This document shows, one piece after another, positions 8,530 to 16,956 of a stretch of DNA of 32,833 nt. Origin of the DNA: Sphingomonadales bacterium (GTDB taxonomy: Bacteria; Pseudomonadota; Alphaproteobacteria; Sphingomonadales; Sphingomonadaceae); NCBI GenBank assembly GCA_025356275.1, contig JANXUK010000008.1, positions 1 to 32,833 on the forward strand. Direction: 5' to 3'. Under the pieces are notes generated by a model. That model had not been told where the DNA came from. It made no database searches and worked only from the letters and a program-made list of their open reading frames with translations. Numbering within the stretch: position 1 is the stretch's first letter; each line of letters opens with the position of its first letter. The position numbers and the translations under genes were made by a program.

Positions 8530-9393
8530 ATGCCGCTACTTTTCCTGCTGCCGCTGCTGGCGCAAGCGATTGATCCTGCCGGCCCCCGCGTGCCGGGTGG
8601 GTCGGCGCCGGCGCTGGGTTTGCCGCTGATCGACCTGCCCATGCGCACGACGCAGCGCCGGGTTGCGGCGCCGCCGGCGATGCCGGTCCGCAGTCGGCTG
8701 AGCGATTGTCTGGACCAGGCCGACAGCGATCCCGACACCGCCATTGACACCGCCGGGGCGTGGCTCAAGGCCTCCTCGGGCACGGCCCGCACCGAGCCGC
8801 AGCAATGCCTCGGCAGCGCCTACGCCGCCCAACAGGAATGGAACGAGGCCGAGACCGCCTTTGCCGCCGGGCGCGATGCCGCCGGCCCTGATCAGCACCG
8901 GACCCGTGCCTCGCTGGGCGCGATGGCAGGGAATGCGGCGCTGGCCGGCAATGCACCGGGCGCCGCTTTGGCCGCATTCGATACCGCGCATGGCGATGCC
9001 TTCGCTGCGCGCGACACGATGATGGCCGGCGATATTGCGATGGACCGTGCCCGCGCGCTGGTCGCGCTGCACCGCGAGGGCGAGGCTGCGTCGGCGCTGA
9101 CCGAGGCGCGCGCTGCCGATCCCGCCAATCCGCTGGCGTGGCTGCTGTCGGCCACGCTGGCACGGCGGCAGGGGCATCTGGCCGAGGCGCAGGCCGATAT
9201 CGAGACCGCCGGGCGGCTGGCCCCCACCGACGGCGAAATTGGCCTTGAGGCGGGGGTCATCGCGATGCTGGCCGGGCATGACGAGGCCGCGCGCAAGGAT
9301 TGGGCCTCGGTGCTGACCGCCGCGCCGGGCAGCGATGCGGCGACTGCGGCGCGTGGATATCTGGCGCAGATCGCACCGCCGGCAAACCACTGA
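8530..9393 (+). CDS. Secreted TPR-repeat protein
   Basis: The 287-residue product starts MPLLFLLPLLAQAIDP, a short signal peptide with a likely cut after AQA. A proline-rich linker follows to about residue 60. The rest is helical repeats of TPR type (LGSAYAAQQEWNEAETAFAA, ALVALHREGEAASALTEARA, LLSATLARRQGHLAEAQADI, EAGVIAMLAGHDEAARKDW). The start at 8530 has a good AGGTGG site; the frame is open for 220 bases upstream but only over the end of the hydrolase gene and low-complexity sequence. It would act as a periplasmic scaffold, possibly membrane-associated. The partner is unknown. Confidence 0.82.
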   Translation: MPLLFLLPLLAQAIDPAGPRVPGGSAPALGLPLIDLPMRTTQRRVAAPPAMPVRSRLSDCLDQADSDPDTAIDTAGAWLKASSGTARTEPQQCLGSAYAAQQEWNEAETAFAAGRDAAGPDQHRTRASLGAMAGNAALAGNAPGAALAAFDTAHGDAFAARDTMMAGDIAMDRARALVALHREGEAASALTEARAADPANPLAWLLSATLARRQGHLAEAQADIETAGRLAPTDGEIGLEAGVIAMLAGHDEAARKDWASVLTAAPGSDAATAARGYLAQIAPPANH

Positions 9394-9430
9394 CCAAAGC
9401 GTTAAATCCGCAGTCACCATAATGCGCCGG

Positions 9431-9453
9431 ATTGCGCATCGGGCCCGCGCAAT
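9431..9453. promoter_or_regulatory. Inverted repeat upstream of glutamate dehydrogenase
   Basis: ATTGCGC (9431-9437) and GCGCAAT (9447-9453) form a perfect 7-base inverted repeat with a 9-base spacer, immediately before an AT-rich TATTAT (9453-9458) that could be a -10 box. It looks like an operator for the large dehydrogenase gene. The regulator is unknown. Confidence 0.35.
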
Positions 9454-9525
9454 ATTATTAGGCACGCTGGCCTAGATCGGCACGAGCCCATGCGATAAAG
9501 ACCTGCCATGGGGGAGAGCCCGGAT

Positions 9526-12500
9526 ATGACCGACACAACAGACGCCGCCACGCCCGTGCCTGCCCCGGCGCCTGCCATGAGCCAGGCAATCATCGCGCGT
9601 GTAACCCAGGCGCTGCACGCCTCGCTGCTGCCGGTCGACCGGCCGATGGCCGGGGATGAGCTGGCCGCCGCCGCGCGCTTTGTCGCCGGGGCCGCCGCCA
9701 CCCGCGCGCCAGGGCAATCGTGCATCGCGGTGGAAACGGTGACCGGCAGCGCCGGCGCGCGCTTCATGCGGATCGCGGTGATCAATGATGATATGCCGTT
9801 TCTGGTCGATTCGATCGCGGCGACTTTGGGCGAACATGGTTTGACCATCGACCGGCTGCTGCATCCGGTGGTGCCGGTGCGGCGCGATGCCGCGCACCAC
9901 CTGGTCGATATGCCCGAGGATGCCGCCGCGCGCGAATCGCTGGTCTATATCGAGACGCGCCGCGCCGATGCCCGCGCGCGTGCCGCATTAAGCGCCGCTC
10001 TGGCGCTGGCGCTGGGCGATGTACGGGCGGCTGTGGCCGATTGGCCGGCGATGCAGGCGGCGATGGCACTGGATGCCGACCGGCTGGCCGCGCTGGACCG
10101 GCCCGAGGGTGCGGCGCTGCTGCGCTGGCTGGGTGGCGGCATGCTGACCCAGCTGGGCCATGTGATCCACCGCCGTGATGGCTCAGATGCCGAGGCTGGC
10201 CGGAATGGGGCCTTGGGCATCTGCCGGATGAGCAGCCCCGCTTTGCTCTCCGCGCCCAGTTTCGCGCGCGCCTTCGCGTGGTTCGATGAATTTATCGCCG
10301 CCGGCGCCGGCAACCCCAATGCCGGCCGCCTGCCGCTGATCGTCAAATCCAACCTGATCGCGCAGGTCCATCGCCGCGTGCCGCTCGACCTGTTTATCAC
10401 GCCGGTGATCGAGAATGGCCGCGTCGCCGCGCTCTCGGTCCATGCCGGGGTGTGGACCAGCGCCGCGCTTGCTGCGCCGCCGACCACTGTGCCCCGGATG
10501 CGGGCACAGCTCGCCGCGCTGATGCAGCGGTTTGGCTTTACCGCCGCCGGGCATGCCGGCAAGGCGCTGGTGCATGCGCTGACCCGGTTGCCGCATGATC
10601 TGCTGATCGGCTTTACCGATGCCGATCTGGAGCGGGTGGCGACCGCGATGATGAGCCTGATCGACCGCCCACGCTCGCGGCTGGCCCTGGTCGAGGCGCA
10701 GCTGGACCGGCATCTGTTCGCTTTCGTGTGGCTGCCGCGCGATGCGCTGACCACCGATACAAGGCTGGCCATCGCCGACATGTTGAGCAAGGCCTCGGGC
10801 GCGCAATTGCTCGACTGGAGCCTGGAGGTCGAGGGCAGCGCGCTGGCGCAATTGCTGTTCGTGTTCGACATGCGCGAGATCGGCACACGCCCGCGTTCGG
10901 CGCCGATGGATGAGGCGGCGCTCGATCTGGCATTGCAGGACCTGCTGCGCGGCTGGGGCGATGCGGTCGAGGCCGAACTGGCGCATGGTGATGAGCGCGT
11001 GCGCGCCGCCGCCATTGCCGCGCGTTATGCCCCGGCGTTCCCGCTGGCCTATCGCGGGCGTTATGGCGCCGCCGAAGCCGCGATCGACATTGCCTGCCTG
11101 CGCCGGCTGGGCGCTGGAACGGACGGGGCGGGGGCGCCGGCACGCGAGGCGCGACTGTACCGGCTGGCGGGCGACCCCGCCGGGCAATTGCGGCTCAAAC
11201 TGTATCAGCGTGGTGCGCCACTCGGCCTGTCCGACACGGTCCCGGCGCTGGAGAATTTCGGCTTTCGCGTGATCGACAATATCCCGACCATCCTGAGCGG
11301 CGGCAAGGACGAGCTGGGCAGTATCCATGATTTCCTGCTGGCGCTGCCCGGCGGCGGCGAGGCATCCTCGGTCATCGCGCATGCCGCCGCAATCGAGTCA
11401 GCGTTACACGCGGTGATCAATGGCGGGGGCGAGGATGACGGGTTCAACCGGCTGATCGTCTCGGCCGGGCTGGACGCGCAGGAAGCCAATTGGCTGCGCG
11501 CATGGTATCGCTATCTGCGGCAGGCCGGTCTGTCCTATGACCTTGCCACCGCCGTCGGGGCGCTGATGCATGCCGCGCCGGTAACGCGCGGGCTGGTCGC
11601 GCTGTTCCGGGCGCGGCATCAGCCGGAGCTGGCGGATGCGCCCGCTGCGGCCGAGGCTGCGGAGGACGCGATCCGGGCCGGGCTCGCCGATGTGGCGGCG
11701 ATCAATGACGACCGGCTGCTGCGCGCGTTCCGGGCCTGTGTGATGGCGATGCTGCGCACCAATGCGTTTGCGGCCGGCGGGGCAGAAGCGCTGGCGTTCA
11801 AATTCGATTCTGAGATGGTCCCCGGCCTGCCGCGCCCGGTGCCGTGGCGCGAGATCTTCGTCTATTCCGCCAGGGTCGAGGGCATCCACCTGCGCGCCGG
11901 GCCGGTGGCGCGCGGTGGCATCCGCTGGTCCGACCGTCGCGACGATTTCCGCACCGAGGTGCTGGGGCTGATGAAGGCGCAGCGCGTCAAGAACGCCGTC
12001 ATCGTGCCGACCGGGGCCAAGGGCGGCTTCTATCCCAAGCAGCTCCCCGCCCCGGCGGTGGGCCGCGATGCTTGGCTGAACGAGGGGCGCGAGGCGTATC
12101 AGATTTTCATCCGCGCATTGCTCTCGCTCACCGACAATATCGTCGCCGGCGCGGTGGTGCATCCGGCGAACGTGGCGCGCCGCGATGGCGACGATCCCTA
12201 CTTCGTGGTTGCCGCCGACAAGGGCACCGCGACCTATTCGGACACCGCCAATGCGCTGGCCGAGGCGGCGGGCTTCTGGCTGGGCGATGCCTTCGCCAGC
12301 GGCGGCTCCAAGGGCTATGACCACAAGGCGATGGCGATCACCGCGCGCGGCGCGTGGATGTCGGTTCAGCGGCATTTCCTGGAGGCCGGGATCGATGTGC
12401 AGCGCGACCCGGTGCGCGTCGTCGGCGTCGGCGACATGTCGGGCGATGTGTTCGGCAATGGCCTGCTGCTCTCCAAATCGGTGCGACTGATCGCCGCATT

Positions 12501-14310
12501 CGATCACCGGCATATCTTCCTCGATCCCGACCCGGACCCCGCCGCAAGCTGGGCCGAGCGGGCGCGGATGTTCGCTTTGCCGCGCTCCAGCTGGGACGAT
12601 TACGACCGCAAGCTGCTGTCGCCCGGCGGCGCGATCATCCCGCGCGGGCAAAAGGAAATCATCCTCTCCGCGCAAATCCGCGAGGGCTTGGGCATCGCGG
12701 CGGAGACTGCCGACCCCGACACGCTGATGCGCGCGATCCTGTCGGCTGATGTCGGCCTGTTGTGGTTTGGCGGCATCGGCACTTATGTAAAGGGGCCGGG
12801 CGAGAACAATATCGAGGTGGGCGATCCCGCCAATGACGCGCTGCGCATCGATGGCGGGGCGGTACGCGCGATGGTGATCGGCGAGGGTGCCAATCTGGGC
12901 TGCACCCAAGCCGGGCGGATCGCCTATGCCATGCGCGGCGGACGGATCAACACCGATTTCATCGACAATTCGGCGGGCGTCGATTGTTCGGACAAGGAGG
13001 TCAATATCAAGATCGCGCTCGCCTCGGCGCAGCGCGACGGAAGGCTGGCGGAGCCGGCGCGCGTGACCCTGCTGTCCGCGATGACCGATGCGGTGGCGGC
13101 GCTGGTGCTGGAGGATAATAGGCTTCAGGCGCTGGCGCTGTCCATCGCGGGCGCGGGCGGCGCGGGGGCGATCGCCTCGTGCAGCCGGCTGATCGAGCAG
13201 CTCGAGGAAAGCGGCGACCTCGATCGCCGCACCGAGGGTCTGGCCGATGCCGAGACCTTGGCGCGGCGGGCCAGCGAGGGGCGCGGGCTGACAAGGCCCG
13301 AGATCGCGGTGCTGCTGTCCAGCTCCAAGCTGGTGCTTCAGGCCGCTCTGGAGGCTTCGGACGTGCCCGACGATCCGGGGCTGGCGGGCGAATTGCTGGC
13401 GGCGTTTCCGCCCGAAATGCAGGTGGATTTCGCGGGCGACATCCTGGGGCATCGCTTGCGCCGCGAGATCATCGCGACGCGTATCGCCAACCGGCTGGTC
13501 AACCGCATGGGCTTTATCCATCCGTTCGAGATCGCCGAGGAAGAGGGCGCCGGGCTGGCCGAGGTAGCGGGCGCGTTTCTGGCCGCCGAGCGCTTGATGG
13601 CGATGGACGCGGTATGGGCCGCGATTGAAACGCGCGCGATGCCCGAGGCGGCGCGGATCGGCCTGTTCGCGGCGGCGGCGCATGCGCTGCGCAGCCATAT
13701 CGCCGACCTGCTGCGGGCCGGTGCCGGCAATACGCCGCCGACCCAGCTTGCCGCTGAGCTGGCCAGCGGGGTCGATGAACTGGCCGCCGCGACGCAGGGC
13801 TTGCTGGCGGCCGAGGGCAGCGCACAATCGGCGCGGATGGTGGGCGATCTGGGCGCGTTGGGCGCGCCTTCCGATGTGGCGCGGCAGGTGGCGGCGCTGT
13901 TCGATCTGGACGGGGCGGTGGGCCTCGCGCGGCTGGCGCGGGTCAGTGGCACCTCGGCCACACAGCTGACTCAGGCGTTCACCGCGCTGGGCGGGGCACT
14001 GGGGCTGGACTGGGCGCAGAGCGCGGCGGCGCGGGCCAATCCCGCCGACCCGTGGGAGCGGCTGCTGGTCGCCGGTCTGGCGCGCGATTTTCAGCAGATG
14101 CGGCTCGATTTCCTGCGCCGGCTGGGCGGTGATGGCGGTACACCCGACGGGGCCCCGCCGATCGACCGCGTCGAGCACTGGCTGGGCGAGCATCAGACCG
14201 GGGCGCAGCATTTCCGCGCCATGATCGCCCGCGCACGCGGCGCAATGGCGGTGAGCCCGGCAATGTTGGCGCAGATTGCCAGTCAGGCGCGCAATTTGCT
14301 GACGCGCTAG
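9526..14310 (+). CDS. gdhB: NAD-specific glutamate dehydrogenase, 180-kDa class
   Basis: The 1,594-residue protein belongs to the L_180 class of NAD-dependent glutamate dehydrogenases, which deaminate glutamate to 2-oxoglutarate and ammonia. N-terminal ACT-like regulatory modules (AVINDDMPFLVDSIAATLGE, and later GLSDTVPALENFGFRVIDNI) precede the catalytic core. The core shows VARGGIRWSDRRDDFRTEVL, VKNAVIVPTGAKGGFYPKQL, the phosphate/substrate region NIVAGAVVHPANVARRDGDD, the Rossmann part VVGVGDMSGDVFGNGLLLSK, and IGEGANLGCTQAGRIAYAMR. The helical C-terminal domain continues to the end. Length is normal for the family. An ATG at 9508 is in frame but the one at 9526 has a GGGGGAGAG site at the right distance and is preferred. 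Its TAG stop is formed by the CTAG at the edge of repeat B1. Members of this class are commonly allosteric. Confidence 0.96.
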   Translation: MTDTTDAATPVPAPAPAMSQAIIARVTQALHASLLPVDRPMAGDELAAAARFVAGAAATRAPGQSCIAVETVTGSAGARFMRIAVINDDMPFLVDSIAATLGEHGLTIDRLLHPVVPVRRDAAHHLVDMPEDAAARESLVYIETRRADARARAALSAALALALGDVRAAVADWPAMQAAMALDADRLAALDRPEGAALLRWLGGGMLTQLGHVIHRRDGSDAEAGRNGALGICRMSSPALLSAPSFARAFAWFDEFIAAGAGNPNAGRLPLIVKSNLIAQVHRRVPLDLFITPVIENGRVAALSVHAGVWTSAALAAPPTTVPRMRAQLAALMQRFGFTAAGHAGKALVHALTRLPHDLLIGFTDADLERVATAMMSLIDRPRSRLALVEAQLDRHLFAFVWLPRDALTTDTRLAIADMLSKASGAQLLDWSLEVEGSALAQLLFVFDMREIGTRPRSAPMDEAALDLALQDLLRGWGDAVEAELAHGDERVRAAAIAARYAPAFPLAYRGRYGAAEAAIDIACLRRLGAGTDGAGAPAREARLYRLAGDPAGQLRLKLYQRGAPLGLSDTVPALENFGFRVIDNIPTILSGGKDELGSIHDFLLALPGGGEASSVIAHAAAIESALHAVINGGGEDDGFNRLIVSAGLDAQEANWLRAWYRYLRQAGLSYDLATAVGALMHAAPVTRGLVALFRARHQPELADAPAAAEAAEDAIRAGLADVAAINDDRLLRAFRACVMAMLRTNAFAAGGAEALAFKFDSEMVPGLPRPVPWREIFVYSARVEGIHLRAGPVARGGIRWSDRRDDFRTEVLGLMKAQRVKNAVIVPTGAKGGFYPKQLPAPAVGRDAWLNEGREAYQIFIRALLSLTDNIVAGAVVHPANVARRDGDDPYFVVAADKGTATYSDTANALAEAAGFWLGDAFASGGSKGYDHKAMAITARGAWMSVQRHFLEAGIDVQRDPVRVVGVGDMSGDVFGNGLLLSKSVRLIAAFDHRHIFLDPDPDPAASWAERARMFALPRSSWDDYDRKLLSPGGAIIPRGQKEIILSAQIREGLGIAAETADPDTLMRAILSADVGLLWFGGIGTYVKGPGENNIEVGDPANDALRIDGGAVRAMVIGEGANLGCTQAGRIAYAMRGGRINTDFIDNSAGVDCSDKEVNIKIALASAQRDGRLAEPARVTLLSAMTDAVAALVLEDNRLQALALSIAGAGGAGAIASCSRLIEQLEESGDLDRRTEGLADAETLARRASEGRGLTRPEIAVLLSSSKLVLQAALEASDVPDDPGLAGELLAAFPPEMQVDFAGDILGHRLRREIIATRIANRLVNRMGFIHPFEIAEEEGAGLAEVAGAFLAAERLMAMDAVWAAIETRAMPEAARIGLFAAAAHALRSHIADLLRAGAGNTPPTQLAAELASGVDELAAATQGLLAAEGSAQSARMVGDLGALGAPSDVARQVAALFDLDGAVGLARLARVSGTSATQLTQAFTALGGALGLDWAQSAAARANPADPWERLLVAGLARDFQQMRLDFLRRLGGDGGTPDGAPPIDRVEHWLGEHQTGAQHFRAMIARARGAMAVSPAMLAQIASQARNLLTR

Positions 14311-14383
14311 TGGTTCGTTTCCGACATTTGCATCCCTTTCGGCAAGGGCAGAGGCAAATGTCGGAAAACATAAGAACCACTAG
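14307..14383 (+). repeat. Palindromic repeat family B, copy B1
   Basis: A 77-base near-palindrome bounded by CTAG on both sides. Outer arms are CTAGTGGTTC and GAACCACTAG, the main stem is TTTCCGACATTTGC with GCAAATGTCGGAAA, and the tip carries CCTTTCGGCAAGG. There is no terminal T-run, so it is not a standard terminator, though it could still act as a transcript 3' end. Its left CTAG supplies the stop of the glutamate dehydrogenase gene. Confidence 0.9.
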
Positions 14384-14431
14384 AGCGTTCTCCAGGCAGG
14401 TGTAACACCGGTCGGCTCGGAAAAAAACGCG
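14380..14431. repeat. Possible degenerate hairpin repeat fused to B1
   Basis: Directly after the last CTAG of B1 comes AGAGCGTTCTCC, which can pair loosely with GGAAAAAAACGC at about 14419-14430. The leading CTAGAGCG resembles the ends of family A. It may be a truncated or diverged element sharing the CTAG junction. Confidence 0.3.
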
Positions 14432-14449
14432 GCCCACCACAAAATGACG

Positions 14450-14504
14450 GCTGGTGGATCGGCCCGATATTTCGGGTTCGCACCGTCGGAGTCGATCCAC
14501 CAGC
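14450..14504. repeat. 12-base inverted repeat (hairpin)
   Basis: GCTGGTGGATCG (14450-14461) and CGATCCACCAGC (14493-14504) are perfect complements around a 31-base loop, which itself contains the small hairpin CCCGATATTTCGGG. It stands upstream of the FAD reductase gene. It could be an operator, an attenuator or another mobile palindrome. Confidence 0.6.
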
Positions 14505-14510
14505 GCCGCC

Positions 14511-14549
14511 GCCATTTACCCCCGCCATTGACCCCCGCCATTGACCTTT
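14511..14549 (+). repeat. Three tandem 13-base direct repeats
   Basis: The units are GCCATTTACCCCC (14511), GCCATTGACCCCC (14524) and GCCATTGACCTTT (14537). They end 37 bases before the reductase start. Iterated sites of this kind may bind a regulator, but slippage alone could produce them. Confidence 0.7.
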
Positions 14550-14586
14550 GCCGCGATTTGGCAAATGGGTCGGCAAATTTGGCGGG

Positions 14587-15822
14587 ATGAAGATAATGCA
14601 CGCAGATGTCGTAATCGTGGGCGCGGGCCACGCCGGGGCGCAATGCGCGATCGCCCTGCGCCAACATGGTTTTGCCGGCAGCATCGCGATGATCGGCCGC
14701 GAAAACGAGCCACCCTATGAGCGTCCGCCTCTGTCCAAGGAATATTTCGCGCGCGAAAAGACCTTCGACCGGCTCTATATCCGCCCGCCGCATTTCTGGG
14801 GCGAAAAGGCGATCGAACTGGTGCTGGGCACCAGCGTGATGGCAGTCGATCCTGCAGCGAAAGCGCTCACCCTGTCGGGCGGCAAGCGCTGCACGTATGG
14901 CCAGCTGGTCTGGGCCACCGGCGGCGACGCTCGGATGCTGTCCTGCCCGGGCAGCGGCCTGTCGGGCGTACACGGCGTCCGCACCCGCGAGGATTGCGAC
15001 CGCCTGATGGGCGAGATCGACGGCGGCGCGAAGCATATTGTGGTGATTGGCGGCGGCTATATCGGGCTCGAGGCAGCGGCGGTGCTGACCAAGCTTGGCT
15101 GCAAGGTCACGTTGCTGGAGGCTTTGCCGCGTGTGCTGGCGCGCGTCGCGGGGACGGAGCTTTCGGCGTTCTACGAGGCCGAGCACCGCGCCCACGGCGT
15201 CGACCTGCGCACTGGCGTCGCGGTCGAGGGACTGGTCGGTGAAGGCCGGGTCAGCGGCGTGCAATTGGCCGACGGCAGCGTGATCCCGGCCGATGCGGTG
15301 ATCGTCGGCATAGGCATCGTGCCGGCGGTCGGGCCTTTGTTGCTGGCCGGGGCAGCGACCGGCAACGGGGTCGACGTTGACGAATTTTGCCGCACCTCGC
15401 TGCCCGACATCTATGCGGTGGGCGATTGCGCGGCGTTCGCCTGCGGCTGGGCCGATCATGCAATCATGCGGGTGGAATCGGTGCAGAATGCCAATGACCA
15501 GGCCAGCTGTGTCGCCCGCGCCATCTGCGGCGAGGCCCAGCCGTACCGTGCCTTCCCGTGGTTCTGGTCCAACCAGTATGACCTGCGGCTGCAAACCGCC
15601 GGCCTGTCGGTGGGGTACGATGCGACGGTGCTGCGCGGCGATGTGGCGGCACGCAGCTTTTCGGTCATCTATCTCAAGGGCGGCAAAATGATCGCCATCG
15701 ACGCGGTGAATATGGTGCGCGATTACGTGCAGGGCCGCAAGCTGATCGAGGCGGGGGTGAGCCCCGATCCTGCCCGGCTGGCAGATGCGGATGCGCCGCT
15801 CAAGGAATTGATGCCGGCGTAA
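14587..15822 (+). CDS. FAD-dependent ferredoxin/rubredoxin-type reductase
   Basis: The 411-residue flavoprotein carries an N-terminal FAD dinucleotide motif ([15 protein letters not shown]), [12 protein letters not shown] typical of the ferredoxin reductase/AIF group, the NAD(P)-binding second Rossmann motif [18 protein letters not shown], the FAD-closing motif DIYAVGDCA, and a C-terminal reductase domain ([17 protein letters not shown]). Such enzymes pass electrons from NADH to a [2Fe-2S] ferredoxin or rubredoxin that feeds a P450 or ring-hydroxylating dioxygenase. No ferredoxin or oxygenase gene is next to it, so its partner must be elsewhere. Starts at 14587 and 14596 are both possible; the GGCGGG site fits the second better by distance. 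The 3' end overlaps queG on the other strand by 23 bases. Confidence 0.9.
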   Translation: MKIMHADVVIVGAGHAGAQCAIALRQHGFAGSIAMIGRENEPPYERPPLSKEYFAREKTFDRLYIRPPHFWGEKAIELVLGTSVMAVDPAAKALTLSGGKRCTYGQLVWATGGDARMLSCPGSGLSGVHGVRTREDCDRLMGEIDGGAKHIVVIGGGYIGLEAAAVLTKLGCKVTLLEALPRVLARVAGTELSAFYEAEHRAHGVDLRTGVAVEGLVGEGRVSGVQLADGSVIPADAVIVGIGIVPAVGPLLLAGAATGNGVDVDEFCRTSLPDIYAVGDCAAFACGWADHAIMRVESVQNANDQASCVARAICGEAQPYRAFPWFWSNQYDLRLQTAGLSVGYDATVLRGDVAARSFSVIYLKGGKMIAIDAVNMVRDYVQGRKLIEAGVSPDPARLADADAPLKELMPA

Positions 15823-16870
15823 GGCGCGCATTCGCCCAATCCGCCGCATCGGCCACCACCGGGTCAAGGTCGTTACGCAGCGGGGCGATTTGCGCCATCA
15901 GCGCCGCATTACCGCTGTTCCCCGCCGCGATCAGGCAGTTGCGGATGAAGCGATTGCGGCCGATCCGCTTGATCGGCGAGCCCGAGAACAGAAGCCGGAA
16001 GCCCGCATCGTCCAGCCCCAGCAATTCCCCCAGACGCGGCGCAACCAGCTCGGCGCGGGGCAGGAACGCGCGGTTTGCCCCGGCGGCAACGGCGAATTTG
16101 TTCCATGGACACACGGCAAGGCAATCGTCGCAGCCATAGATGCGGTTGCCGATGGCTTTGCGAAACTCCTCCGGGATCGGCCCCGCGTGTTCGATGGTCA
16201 GATAGGAGATGCAGCGCCGCGCATCCAACCGGTACGGCGCGGGGAAGGCATCTGTCGGGCAGGCGCGCTGACAGGCATCGCACGAGCCGCAACGGTCCTG
16301 CGCCGGCACGTCCAGCGGCAGTTCTAGCGTGGTATAGATCGCGCCAAGAAACAGCCAGCTGCCATGCTCCCGGCTTACCAGATTGGTGTGCTTGCCCTGC
16401 CAACCCAGGCCTGCCGCTGCTCCCAAAGGCTTTTCCATCACCGGCGCAGTATCGACAAACACCTTCACGCCGACCTCGCCCAACCCGCGCGCCGCTCCTT
16501 GCCCCACCAGCCATCGGGCCAGCGCCTTGAGCGCCTTTTTGACGGTATCGTGGTAATCGCCGCCCTGCGCATACGTCGAAATCCGTGCATGCCCGCGCTC
16601 CTCGGCCAGCGCCAACGGGTCGCCGCCGGGGGCATAGGACATGCCCAATGCGATCACGCTCCGCGCCTCGGCCCACAGGCCTTGCGGGCTGGCGCGCTGC
16701 GCATGCCGCGCCTCCATCCAGCCCATGTCGCCGTGCATCCCCTCCCCCAGCCATTGCATCAGCCGCTGCCCGGTCCGCGCGTCTGCCGCCGCCGGCGCCA
16801 CGCCCACGGCGGCAAAGCCCAGCGCCCGCGCCTGCGCTGCCAGATCGGCCTTTAGCAGGGCCTTAACCAA
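15800..16870 (-). CDS. queG: Epoxyqueuosine reductase
   Basis: The 356-residue enzyme reduces epoxyqueuosine to queuosine in tRNA, the last step of queuosine synthesis, using cobalamin and two [4Fe-4S] clusters. Cluster motifs are [12 protein letters not shown] (Cys194, 197, 200, 204) and [10 protein letters not shown] (Cys247, 250, 254) with Cys220 in between. The catalytic region [20 protein letters not shown] contains the conserved Asp140, and [20 protein letters not shown] is typical. The C-terminal HEAT-like stretch is [19 protein letters not shown]. The start is a TTG at 16870 without an obvious ribosome site; no ATG upstream is in frame, so the true start is uncertain by a few codons. 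It is divergent from the ABC ATPase gene, and its 3' end overlaps the reductase gene. Confidence 0.94.
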   Translation of the reverse strand: MVKALLKADLAAQARALGFAAVGVAPAAADARTGQRLMQWLGEGMHGDMGWMEARHAQRASPQGLWAEARSVIALGMSYAPGGDPLALAEERGHARISTYAQGGDYHDTVKKALKALARWLVGQGAARGLGEVGVKVFVDTAPVMEKPLGAAAGLGWQGKHTNLVSREHGSWLFLGAIYTTLELPLDVPAQDRCGSCDACQRACPTDAFPAPYRLDARRCISYLTIEHAGPIPEEFRKAIGNRIYGCDDCLAVCPWNKFAVAAGANRAFLPRAELVAPRLGELLGLDDAGFRLLFSGSPIKRIGRNRFIRNCLIAAGNSGNAALMAQIAPLRNDLDPVVADAADWANARLTPASIP

Positions 16871-16906
16871 AGCTGGTGTTCATGGCGGCGATTGGGCATT
16901 GCAGTG

Positions 16907-16954
16907 TTCGGGGCAATGTTCGGCGCAATGTTCGGCGCAGTGGTCGGGGCGGTG
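16907..16954 (+). repeat. Four tandem 12-base repeats before the ABC ATPase
   Basis: The units TTCGGGGCAATG, TTCGGCGCAATG, TTCGGCGCAGTG and GTCGGGGCGGTG run directly into the ATPase start at 16957, and the last unit includes its GGTGG ribosome site. They fill most of the 86-base divergent gap with queG. If translation began upstream at 16876 or 16882 they would encode an Arg-rich tetrapeptide repeat. Confidence 0.8.
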
Positions 16955-16956
16955 GC

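Noticed and set aside
11404..14211. A 935-codon open frame on the minus strand
   Set aside because: It is antisense to the catalytic part of the glutamate dehydrogenase gene, is rich in Arg, Gln and His, and shows no domain; it is a high-GC shadow.
14307..14383. Rho-independent terminator for glutamate dehydrogenase
   Set aside because: The hairpin is much too long, lacks a T-run, and is one of several dispersed copies, so it was called a repeat; it may still influence 3' ends.
14380..15867. A 495-codon minus-strand open frame
   Set aside because: Antisense shadow of the FAD reductase gene; the plus strand has clear dinucleotide-binding motifs.
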